In this document: piece by piece, positions 1 through 4,383 of the stretch
How the letters are laid out: every line of letters starts with the position of its first letter
How positions within the stretch are numbered: the first letter of the stretch is position 1
Origin: JAICYJ01 sp036263035
GTDB taxonomy: Bacteria; Actinomycetota; Thermoleophilia; Gaiellales; JAICJC01
DNA: 6,848 bases
Reading direction: 5' to 3'
Assembly: GCA_036263035.1 (NCBI GenBank)
Contig: DATAHR010000021.1
Coordinates: forward strand, 1 to 6,848
The notes under the pieces: model-generated
Database searches by the model: none
Told to the model about the DNA's origin: nothing
The model's input: the letters and a program-made list of their open reading frames with translations, nothing else
Made by a program: the position numbers and the translations under genes

Positions 1-162
1 GGCGGCCTGATGGCCGGCTGGCTCGCCTCCCGCGGCGGAACCGAGGCGGCGTTCCTCGTCTCGGGCGCGGCGAGCGTCGCGATGACGGCCTTTGCCCTGA
101 CCCGGCTGCGCAGCGACGTGCCGGACGTGATTGCGCGCCGCTGGCCGGTGCGCGCCCGCTAG
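1..162 (+). CDS. MFS-type transporter, C-terminal fragment (5' end outside window)
   Basis: The frame is open from base 1 and ends at TAG 160-162, giving 53 residues. They begin GGLMAGWLASRGG, continue with a hydrophobic Ala/Val/Leu helix (about residues 15-34), and end in a short Arg-rich cytoplasmic tail. A 'GG..aGwla.r.G...af' loop before a last small-residue helix and basic tail is the usual end of a 12-helix major facilitator permease, so this is probably transmembrane segment 12. Substrate cannot be inferred from this piece. The stop codon lies inside the CTAG that forms the left edge of the inverted-repeat element 159-419, so the gene was not truncated by that element if CTAG was its target. 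Family assignment is moderate because only the tail is visible. Confidence 0.6.
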   Translation, partial: GGLMAGWLASRGGTEAAFLVSGAASVAMTAFALTRLRSDVPDVIARRWPVRAR

Positions 163-177
163 ATGATTGATTCCACG
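159..177 (+). repeat. Left terminal inverted repeat of the element 159-419
   Basis: This is CTAGATGATTGATTCCACG, exactly complementary to 401-419. Its AT content is higher than in the flanking genes. The first four bases supply the stop codon of the MFS gene. Confidence 0.85.
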
Positions 178-268
178 GCGCCGTGCGGTCTGAGCGATCG
201 GTAGGCAAGCAGCGCAAGGATCGAGGGAGGGCGATATCGGGAATATCGGCCCGACCGAGGACGCCGCA

Positions 269-293
269 GTTGCAAGGCCGCAGGCCTTGCAAC
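269..293. repeat. Perfect hairpin inside the element (11-bp stem, 3-nt loop)
   Basis: The arm GTTGCAAGGCC (269-279) pairs perfectly with GGCCTTGCAAC (283-293) across the loop GCA. There is no T-tract. It could be a structural part of the mobile element or a bidirectional terminator for the converging frames. Confidence 0.8.
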
Positions 294-301
294 GGTCACG
301 A

Positions 302-325
302 CCGATCTGCGATCACGCAGATCGG
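302..325. repeat. Perfect hairpin inside the element (10-bp stem, 4-nt loop)
   Basis: The arm CCGATCTGCG (302-311) pairs perfectly with CGCAGATCGG (316-325) across ATCA. It begins 8 bases after the first hairpin, so a transcript through the element would carry two consecutive stem-loops. Confidence 0.8.
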
Positions 326-400
326 GAGGGGCCGTCCTTCCGGTCGCAGCCCCCACACGTTTGGCAACTGCACGCAGTCAGGCGGTCAGACGTGCGGAGT

Positions 401-419
401 CGTGGAATCAATCATCTAG
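401..419 (-). repeat. Right terminal inverted repeat of the element 159-419
   Basis: This is CGTGGAATCAATCATCTAG, the exact complement of 159-177. Read outward, either terminal repeat encodes V-E-S-I-I-stop in one frame, so the element could supply a stop codon to a gene it enters. Here the CTAG edge supplies the stop of the minus-strand mini-ORF 416-502. Confidence 0.85.
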
Positions 420-502
420 CCGAGCGCGAACACCTGGATGCGGTCGTTCCAGGTGTCGGCCACGAGCCGCGACTGGGCCGCTGCCGCCCACGCAGGCGAC
501 AT
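416..502 (-). pseudogene. 28-residue ORF resembling the end of an NHL-repeat protein, probable remnant
   Basis: An ATG at 502-500 overlaps the VOC stop codon as TGATG, and the frame runs 28 codons to TAG 418-416. The product ends RLVADTWNDRIQVFALG, which fits the NHL beta-propeller repeat pattern 'VaDt.NnRIqvf' well. One repeat cannot form a propeller, and no further repeat is found upstream in this frame, which lies inside the VOC gene. It is therefore best read as the tail of a lost or rearranged NHL-repeat gene, with the TGATG overlap possibly fortuitous. Its stop lies in the CTAG at the edge of the inverted-repeat element. Alternatively it is a real, translationally coupled small protein, or chance. 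Confidence is low. Confidence 0.3.
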
Positions 503-1215
503 CACGCGGCGCCGTGATGCACGATCTCGATGTTGGAGCCATCGGGATCGCGCACGAAGGCCGCGTAGTAGCCCGGGTGATACTCGAGGCGCTCGCCGGG
601 CGGGCCGTTGTCCTCGAACCCGGCGGCGAGCGCGGCGCGATGGAAGCCCTCGACCTCGCCCGGACCGCCCGGGAACGCCATGTGCAGGTTCTCGGTGGGG
701 CGGCCGGCGACGATCGAGAAGGAGCCGCTGCTGCCCGCGAACCGGACACGGTCCGGGTGCTCGCCGGCCATGCGGAAGCCGCCGTACGGTGCCACCAGCT
801 CATAGAAGGCCCGCGAGCGCTCGAGGTCGCCGACGCGGATCCAGACGTGGTCGATCGCGCCGGCCTGCCGCACGGTGTCGTGGTGCACCGCCTCGACACT
901 GATCCCGTCCGGGTCGCGCAGGAAGCCACCGTAGTAGTCGTCGCCGTAGCGGGGACGCGGGCCGGGCCTGCCGTCGTCCATGTACCCGGCGTCCGTCCCC
1001 GCCTTCCAGAACGCGTCGACGTGCTCCCGCGAGGGAGCCGCGAACCCGATGTGCAGCCGCCGTGTCGCCGGGATCGACCGGGTCGCCTCGTAGAACCCGA
1101 AGTCGTCCCACTCGCCGTCGGTCGAGGGCTCGACCCCGAGCACTCCCAGCACCAAGTTGTAGAACCGCAGCGATTCAGCTCGGTCGGACACGCGGACGGT
1201 CACGTGGTCGAACAC
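502..1215 (-). CDS. Two-domain VOC (glyoxalase/bleomycin resistance/dioxygenase) superfamily protein
   Basis: The 237-residue protein contains two VOC modules in tandem, about residues 1-112 and 121-234. Each has the usual landmarks: an opening strand with His (FDHVTVRVSD, H4; IDHVWIRVGD, H123), a central 'LH' strand (H55, H178), and a closing 'F.RDPDG...E.V.HH' strand (E108, E230). The His/His/Glu sets are typical metal ligands of the fold. VOC proteins range from lyases and extradiol dioxygenases to drug-binding proteins, so the reaction is not predictable. There are no cysteines. I chose the GTG at 1215-1213 because the protein then begins MFDHV, as in relatives; a weak AGG lies 3 bases upstream and no in-frame ATG is available. 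It lies 44 bp downstream of the permease gene on the same strand and may be its operon partner. Confidence 0.85.
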   Translation of the reverse strand: MFDHVTVRVSDRAESLRFYNLVLGVLGVEPSTDGEWDDFGFYEATRSIPATRRLHIGFAAPSREHVDAFWKAGTDAGYMDDGRPGPRPRYGDDYYGGFLRDPDGISVEAVHHDTVRQAGAIDHVWIRVGDLERSRAFYELVAPYGGFRMAGEHPDRVRFAGSSGSFSIVAGRPTENLHMAFPGGPGEVEGFHRAALAAGFEDNGPPGERLEYHPGYYAAFVRDPDGSNIEIVHHGAA

Positions 1216-1219
1216 CGGC

Positions 1220-1232
1220 CTGACTATGTCAG
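1220..1232. promoter_or_regulatory. Short palindrome upstream of the VOC start
   Basis: CTGAC-TAT-GTCAG is a perfect 5-3-5 palindrome lying 4 bases upstream of the VOC GTG start, in the 44-bp gap after the permease. It could be a small operator or a weak mRNA hairpin near the start. It shares TGAC/GTCA half-sites with the ATGAC-A-GTCAT palindrome at 2860-2870 near the arsR start, with different spacing. No protein can be assigned to it. Confidence 0.2.
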
Positions 1233-1259
1233 ATCGCTTCCACCACCGCCATACCCCGC

Positions 1260-2525
1260 TTAGTGCGCGTGTGCGTGCTCGTGGGAGCCGCCACCGCGTC
1301 CGCTCGCATACCGATCGGGGTCGGCCTGGAAGCGGTGCAGGCAGTGCTCCGAGCAGAACACGAACGTCCGCCCGCCGTATTCGGCGCGGAGCCCCTTTGC
1401 ACGATCGACCTGCATTCCGCACACCGGGTCGGTCGTGCCCCGCCGCATGGTCAGACCGAACAGGGCGGCGAAGACGGCCGTTGCGAGGACGTTCAGCACC
1501 AGCTTGTAGTCGACCGTGATCGGCGCGAAGATCTCGGCCCTGCTGGGACGGGTGTCCGGCACGATCCCCGCCAGCGTGAAGATCCCGTCGATGGCGAGCG
1601 CAGCGATCACCATGGTGATGAACATCAGCGCGCTGATACGGACAGCGAATGCCATCCCGTAGTACTTCCGGTAGATCGCGAGGATCGGGAGCACCAGCAG
1701 GTCGGCGAAGATGAACGCCAGCACGCCGCCGAAGCTGATCCCTCCCGACCACAGCACGGCAGCCAGGGGGACGTTGCCTATCGAGCAGACAAAGCTGAGG
1801 ATGGCGATCAGCGGGCCGATCAGTGCGTTCTCGATCGTCGCCACGGGTGCCGGCGCATCGGTCAGGAACAGCGACTGGAAGAACCCGTTGCCGAGCAGGC
1901 CGATGAAGCCGGCGAGCAGGAAGCCGATCGAGATCTCCTTCCACAGCATCTGCCAGTCGCCTCGGAAGTTGTGCGCCACGTCCGACCAGGACGAGACGCT
2001 GGTCAGGCGCTGCCGGAGCGGCATGGCATCGCCGGCCATGTGGTGCTGGTGGCCCGTGTCCGCGGCGAGCGCGTGCTCGCGCGCCTGCCGCTCCAGCGAC
2101 GGCGACACCACGACCCGCATGAACAGGGTCATCAGGGCGATCATGAGCAGGCCGCCGAGGTACTCCGCGGCCGTGAACTGCCAGCCGATCAGCACCCAGA
2201 GCACGAGCCCCAGCTCCCAGACGAGGTTGGTCGATGCGAACTGGAACGCCATGGCGGACGCGGCCGACGCCCCCTTCTGGAACAGCGACTTGGCGATCGC
2301 CACGGCGGCGTAGGAGCAGGACGACGACGCAGCCCCGAGCAGGGTCGCCACCCCGACCGGCCGCGGCCCGGAGCCCGACAGGGCCGACTCGATCCGGGCG
2401 CGCGGAACCCAGGCCTGGACGATCGCGGAGATGGCGAAGCCGAGCACGAGCGCCCACCACACATCCCACGCCATCAGCACCGCGTTCTCGATCCCGCGGA
2501 GCACCTGCGATGCGATGTCGCCCAT
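1260..2525 (-). CDS. COG0701/ArsP_1-type permease with C-terminal YHS metal-binding domain
   Basis: The 421-residue membrane protein has two halves. The N-terminal half has helices from about residue 15 and the motif GAASSSCSYAAVAIAKSLF (64-82). The second half starts near 198 and carries SFVCSIGNVPLAAVLWSGG (244-262) followed by a long hydrophobic run. The paired Cys-containing half-motifs (C70, C247) are characteristic of the COG0701 permease family (UPF0718/ArsP_1), which includes organoarsenical exporters. The central loop has a His cluster (H159, H161, H162). Residues 365-407 are a YHS domain (DPVCGM, then FCSEHC: C369, C391, C395), a treble-clef-like metal site. The tail is His-rich (SHEHAHAH). 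Its ATG immediately follows the arsR stop (TGAATG), with AGGTGG 9 bases upstream. Likely role: efflux or handling of a soft metal or metalloid, substrate unknown. Confidence 0.88.
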   Translation of the reverse strand: MGDIASQVLRGIENAVLMAWDVWWALVLGFAISAIVQAWVPRARIESALSGSGPRPVGVATLLGAASSSCSYAAVAIAKSLFQKGASAASAMAFQFASTNLVWELGLVLWVLIGWQFTAAEYLGGLLMIALMTLFMRVVVSPSLERQAREHALAADTGHQHHMAGDAMPLRQRLTSVSSWSDVAHNFRGDWQMLWKEISIGFLLAGFIGLLGNGFFQSLFLTDAPAPVATIENALIGPLIAILSFVCSIGNVPLAAVLWSGGISFGGVLAFIFADLLVLPILAIYRKYYGMAFAVRISALMFITMVIAALAIDGIFTLAGIVPDTRPSRAEIFAPITVDYKLVLNVLATAVFAALFGLTMRRGTTDPVCGMQVDRAKGLRAEYGGRTFVFCSEHCLHRFQADPDRYASGRGGGSHEHAHAH

Positions 2526-2861
2526 TCAGGCACCACCTGCAGCGGAGAGCAGCGCTGCGCCCCGCTCCGTGAGGGAGTACATGGTCATCTTCCCCTGCTT
2601 GCGGGACCGCACGATCCCGCCGGCCTTGAGCACCTTCATGTGATGTGACACCAGGTTCTGTGAGCGTTGCGCGATCCAGGCGAGGTCACACACGCACAAC
2701 TCGTCGCCGCCGGTGAGCGTCATGGCGAGCGCGAGCCGCGTCGGATCACCCAACGACCGGTAGCCGTCGACCAGCCGCTCGGCGACGTCCGCCGGCGGTC
2801 GTGCATCGCGCAGCCGCAGCCCGTGCTGCGCGTCGATGTGCAGGAGGACGCCGTCGGCCAT
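2526..2861 (-). CDS. ArsR/SmtB-family metal-responsive repressor
   Basis: The 111-residue winged-helix protein has the family order: a helix with YRSLGDPTRLALAM (34-47), the metal-site helix DELCVCDL (53-60), the recognition helix RSQNLVSHHMKVLKAGGIV (66-84), and a wing RSRKQGKMTMYSLTERG. C56 and C58 form the CxC pair of the ArsR/CadC-type sensor site. The helix-5 His/Asp ligands of SmtB-type sensors are not seen. CadC also uses N-terminal cysteines; these are missing here, but H8 and H13 are nearby. I chose ATG 2861 because AGGA lies 8 bases upstream; ATG 2870 is in frame and would add three residues. The stop directly abuts the permease ATG, so the two are almost certainly one operon and the permease is the likely target. 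The inducing metal cannot be named with confidence. Confidence 0.9.
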   Translation of the reverse strand: MADGVLLHIDAQHGLRLRDARPPADVAERLVDGYRSLGDPTRLALAMTLTGGDELCVCDLAWIAQRSQNLVSHHMKVLKAGGIVRSRKQGKMTMYSLTERGAALLSAAGGA

Positions 2862-2868
2862 GACAGTC

Positions 2869-2887
2869 ATCCTAACATCCGTTGATA
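2869..2887 (-). promoter_or_regulatory. Candidate arsR operator and -10 element
   Basis: On the minus strand, TAGGAT (2874-2869) matches a -10 hexamer 7 bases before ATG 2861, which would give a leaderless or nearly leaderless arsR mRNA; no convincing -35 is seen. The same bases can be read as an AGGA ribosome site, and both uses cannot be assumed. Overlapping it, TAACATCCGTTGATA (2873-2887, plus-strand reading) is an imperfect palindrome with 5 of 7 pairs matched, a plausible ArsR-type autoregulatory operator. Its position on the promoter fits repression, but the palindrome is weak. Confidence 0.35.
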
Positions 2888-2898
2888 CGTACCGAGGA

Positions 2899-3387
2899 TC
2901 AGCCGAGCGCGGCAAGCACCGCGACGGCGGCGTAGATCGCGGCATAGCCGGCCGTGAGCCGGACGAGCAGCCCCGTGCTCGCGTCGCGAACGGTGAATCC
3001 GGTGGTGCGCAGGAAGACGATCTTGACCAGCTCTCCCGCGAGCATCAGCAGCGCGAAGGCGCCGATCCACCCGGCCGAGACGCCGCGGAGCACGGCCGCG
3101 ATCATGGCCACGTGGGCGGCGTTGTTGAAGATGACGAACACGGTGGCCGTCACCTCCCGCTCGATCCAGCGGTCGCCGATGGCGAGCAGCAGGCCGGTCT
3201 CGGCGATCACGAGCAGCACGAGGACGGCGAGCCGTGCGCCGCTGGGCAGCGCGGCCGGCCCGTCCGATGCCAGTGCCGCCGCGTACGCGCACACGAACGC
3301 CGCACCCTTGACGGCCGTCTCGAGCAGGCCGAGCGGCCCCCAGCTCGCGCGGTGCCAGGTCGGATGGTCCTGCACCGCGCTGCTCAC
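2899..3387 (-). CDS. Small polytopic membrane protein, translationally coupled to carH
   Basis: This is a 162-residue protein of unrecognised family. After a polar start (about 18 residues, two Trp) come four to five hydrophobic segments, about 20-41, 50-70, 79-100, 105-126 and 139-161, so most of the protein lies in the membrane. Charged residues within or between helices include E23, K27, E63, the stretch DRWIERE (72-78), E119, K122 and R127; an FNNAAH motif (87-92) sits in the third segment and is the most distinctive feature. The start is GTG 3387-3385, overlapping the carH stop as GTGA, which implies translational coupling and a shared transcript. There is no signal peptide or catalytic motif. 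By context it may be part of a light or B12 response, but function is unknown. Confidence 0.75.
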   Translation of the reverse strand: MSSAVQDHPTWHRASWGPLGLLETAVKGAAFVCAYAAALASDGPAALPSGARLAVLVLLVIAETGLLLAIGDRWIEREVTATVFVIFNNAAHVAMIAAVLRGVSAGWIGAFALLMLAGELVKIVFLRTTGFTVRDASTGLLVRLTAGYAAIYAAVAVLAALG

Positions 3388-4256
3388 GCCCGTGCCCGCC
3401 CGCGCACCTCGAAGGCCAGCTGCCCCGCGGCGGCGAACATCTCCTCGTCCAGCAGCTCGGCGCCTGCGCGCTTCGCCAGCTCCGCCGTCGCACCGCGCCC
3501 ACCGAAGGCCAGGCGTGCAGGCGGGACGCCGGGGATCGGAGGCACGTTCGACAGCGGTTCGGATGCGGTGGCGCTGAGGACGACGACGGCCGGGCGCAGC
3601 CGTTTGACGGTCTCGGCGAGGCTCTCGGCGGGCGTATCGGCGCCGAGGAAGGTGATCCGCCATCCCTGCGAGCGGAGCGCCAGGCCGAAGGCGACCAGGC
3701 CGAGGTCGTGTCGCTCCCCGGCCGGGCAGGCAAGCACGGCCCGCGGCCCCGCTCCCGCGTCCCAGCCCCGTGCCAGGCCGAGCAGGCGTCCGCGGATGAG
3801 GTTGCTCGCGAAGTGCTCCTCGGCCACCGTCGCGGTGCCGTTCGCCCATCGCTCGCCGAGATCGTCCAGCACCGGCAGGATCACGCGGCCGAGCACGGCC
3901 TCGAGCGAGTAGGAGGCGAACACGCGGTCGAGCGCGGCGTCGGCGGCGGCCTCGTCGAACCGGGCCAGGGCCTCTCTCAGCTCCCCCGCTTCGGCGTCGG
4001 GCGATCGCCCGGGCGGCTCCGGCGACCGCTCCGCCGAGGAGGAGCGCACCGTGCTCGCGGCCTGCTGCGGCGATACGCCCGAGTCGACGAGCCGCACCAT
4101 CTCGCGGACGCGCCGCTCGTCCTCCTCGGAGTAGAGCCGGTAGCCCGCCTCGGTGCGCACGGGCTCGAGCAGCCCGTACCGGCGCTCCCAGGCGCGCAGC
4201 AGCTCGGGCGAGACGCCAACCCGCCGAGCCATTTCTCCGATGCGCCGCTGTGCCAT
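3384..4256 (-). CDS. carH: CarH-like MerR-family transcriptional repressor with adenosylcobalamin-binding light-sensing domain
   Basis: The 290-residue protein has the full CarH architecture: a MerR winged-helix domain (1-70, with RAWERRYGLLEP and GYRLYSEED), a Ser/Pro linker (71-88), a four-helix bundle (about 91-165) and a Rossmann-like B12 domain (171-286). The bundle has W137 followed by E147-H148, the exact W-x9-EH spacing by which CarH caps the adenosyl group. The B12 domain has GERHDLG (180-186), the E-x-H-x-x-G motif with H183 as lower cobalt ligand, and LGADTP. In characterised CarH proteins, AdoCbl drives tetramerisation and DNA binding in the dark, and light breaks the Co-C bond and releases DNA. 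The residue after W137 is Ala, where Thermus CarH has the His that ligates cobalt after light. The gene appears leaderless and faces a divergent exported-protein gene across a CarH-like operator. Confidence 0.9.
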   Translation of the reverse strand: MAQRRIGEMARRVGVSPELLRAWERRYGLLEPVRTEAGYRLYSEEDERRVREMVRLVDSGVSPQQAASTVRSSSAERSPEPPGRSPDAEAGELREALARFDEAAADAALDRVFASYSLEAVLGRVILPVLDDLGERWANGTATVAEEHFASNLIRGRLLGLARGWDAGAGPRAVLACPAGERHDLGLVAFGLALRSQGWRITFLGADTPAESLAETVKRLRPAVVVLSATASEPLSNVPPIPGVPPARLAFGGRGATAELAKRAGAELLDEEMFAAAGQLAFEVRGRARA

Positions 4257-4265
4257 TGTGTGCAG

Positions 4266-4271
4266 AGTATA
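4266..4271 (-). promoter_or_regulatory. carH -10 element, probably producing a leaderless mRNA
   Basis: TATACT on the minus strand (4271-4266) is a 5-of-6 match to the -10 consensus and ends 9 bases before the carH ATG (4256-4254). Transcription would start within about 3 bases of the ATG. No ribosome-binding sequence precedes that ATG, which agrees with a leaderless transcript. The -35 region (about 4289-4295) is poor on this strand. The hexamer overlaps the first 11-bp operator repeat. Confidence 0.5.
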
Positions 4272-4300
4272 CAGACGTTAGACAAAGTCTTGACAGACTC
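4268..4300 (+). promoter_or_regulatory. Predicted CarH operator: three tandem 11-bp direct repeats
   Basis: Three consecutive 11-mers share TnKACA at their start: TATACAGACGT (4268-4278), TAGACAAAGTC (4279-4289) and TTGACAGACTC (4290-4300). Thermus CarH is known to bind tandem 11-bp repeats of the form nnTnTACAnnn, so both unit length and core match. Unit 1 covers the carH -10 and unit 3 contains the -35 of the divergent gene, so one bound tetramer could block both promoters. Confidence 0.65.
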
Positions 4301-4318
4301 CCGAGGTACAGCTACAGT
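4290..4318 (+). promoter_or_regulatory. Promoter of the divergent exported-protein gene
   Basis: TTGACA (4290-4295) is a perfect -35, followed by a 17-bp spacer and TACAGT (4313-4318), a -10 with the conserved TA...T. The start site would be near 4325, giving a leader of about 59 bases. The -35 is itself the core of the third CarH-like repeat, so repression by CarH in the dark and release in light are predicted. Confidence 0.7.
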
Positions 4319-4322
4319 AGCG

Positions 4323-4355
4323 CGCACAAACCTTGTACAAACCCAATACAGGGAC
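4323..4355 (+). promoter_or_regulatory. Second, weaker set of 11-bp-spaced ACA repeats
   Basis: Three cores, CGCACA (4323), TGTACA (4334) and AATACA (4345), are spaced exactly 11 bp apart; the first two share ACAAACC. They are in the same 11-bp register as the upstream array (33 bp from its last unit to this first unit). They may be auxiliary CarH sites just downstream of the predicted start site. Only the middle unit fully matches TnTACA. Confidence 0.4.
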
Positions 4356-4383
4356 GCAAGGTAGACCGAAAGGGGTCATCCAC

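Larger units (their letters stand above)
159..419. mobile_element. MITE-like non-coding element with 19-bp terminal inverted repeats and CTAG edges
   Basis: The ends are perfect inverted repeats of 19 bp: CTAGATGATTGATTCCACG at 159-177 and its exact complement at 401-419. The subterminal sequences are also loosely related (CGGTCTGAGCG near 186-196 against CGTCTGACCG read inward from the other end). The outermost four bases, CTAG, are palindromic, so they could be either part of the repeat or a 4-bp target duplication flanking 15-bp repeats; some insertion-sequence groups such as IS5 use CTAG-like targets. At 261 bp with no credible ORF it would be a non-autonomous element. Two strong hairpins (269-293, 302-325) fill its centre. 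It lies between two convergent reading frames and may also terminate transcription. No transposase is in the window, so mobility is inferred. Confidence 0.55.

Noticed and set aside
269..325. Integron attC site or CRISPR-like repeat for the double hairpin
   Set aside because: No attC core sites (RYYYAAC/GTTRRRY pair in the right arrangement) or repeated units were seen, and the long terminal inverted repeats around it fit a transposable element better.
502..1215. Identification of the VOC gene as arsI (C-As lyase)
   Set aside because: ArsI is a single-domain VOC protein with cysteines for trivalent arsenicals. This protein has two domains and no cysteine, so only the operon layout is similar.
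502..2469. A 655-codon open frame on the minus strand spanning the VOC gene and much of the permease gene
   Set aside because: Only the last 237 codons have protein character (VOC). The upstream part is an Arg/Gly/Pro-rich shadow of the permease gene, which has clear membrane and YHS features in its own frame.
1263..2648. A 461-codon open frame antisense to the permease and arsR genes
   Set aside because: Its composition is the Arg/Gln/His/Asp-rich pattern of a GC-rich antisense shadow, and no domain is visible.
2836..3912. A 358-codon plus-strand open frame opposite the membrane protein and carH
   Set aside because: It is antisense to two well-supported genes, with low-complexity Arg/Ala/Ser/Pro composition and no ribosome site.
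4333..4383. Upstream TTG start for the exported protein, adding 17 residues
   Set aside because: It would put polar residues before the signal peptide and lacks a ribosome site. ATG 4384 has AGGGG at proper distance and gives a normal signal peptide.
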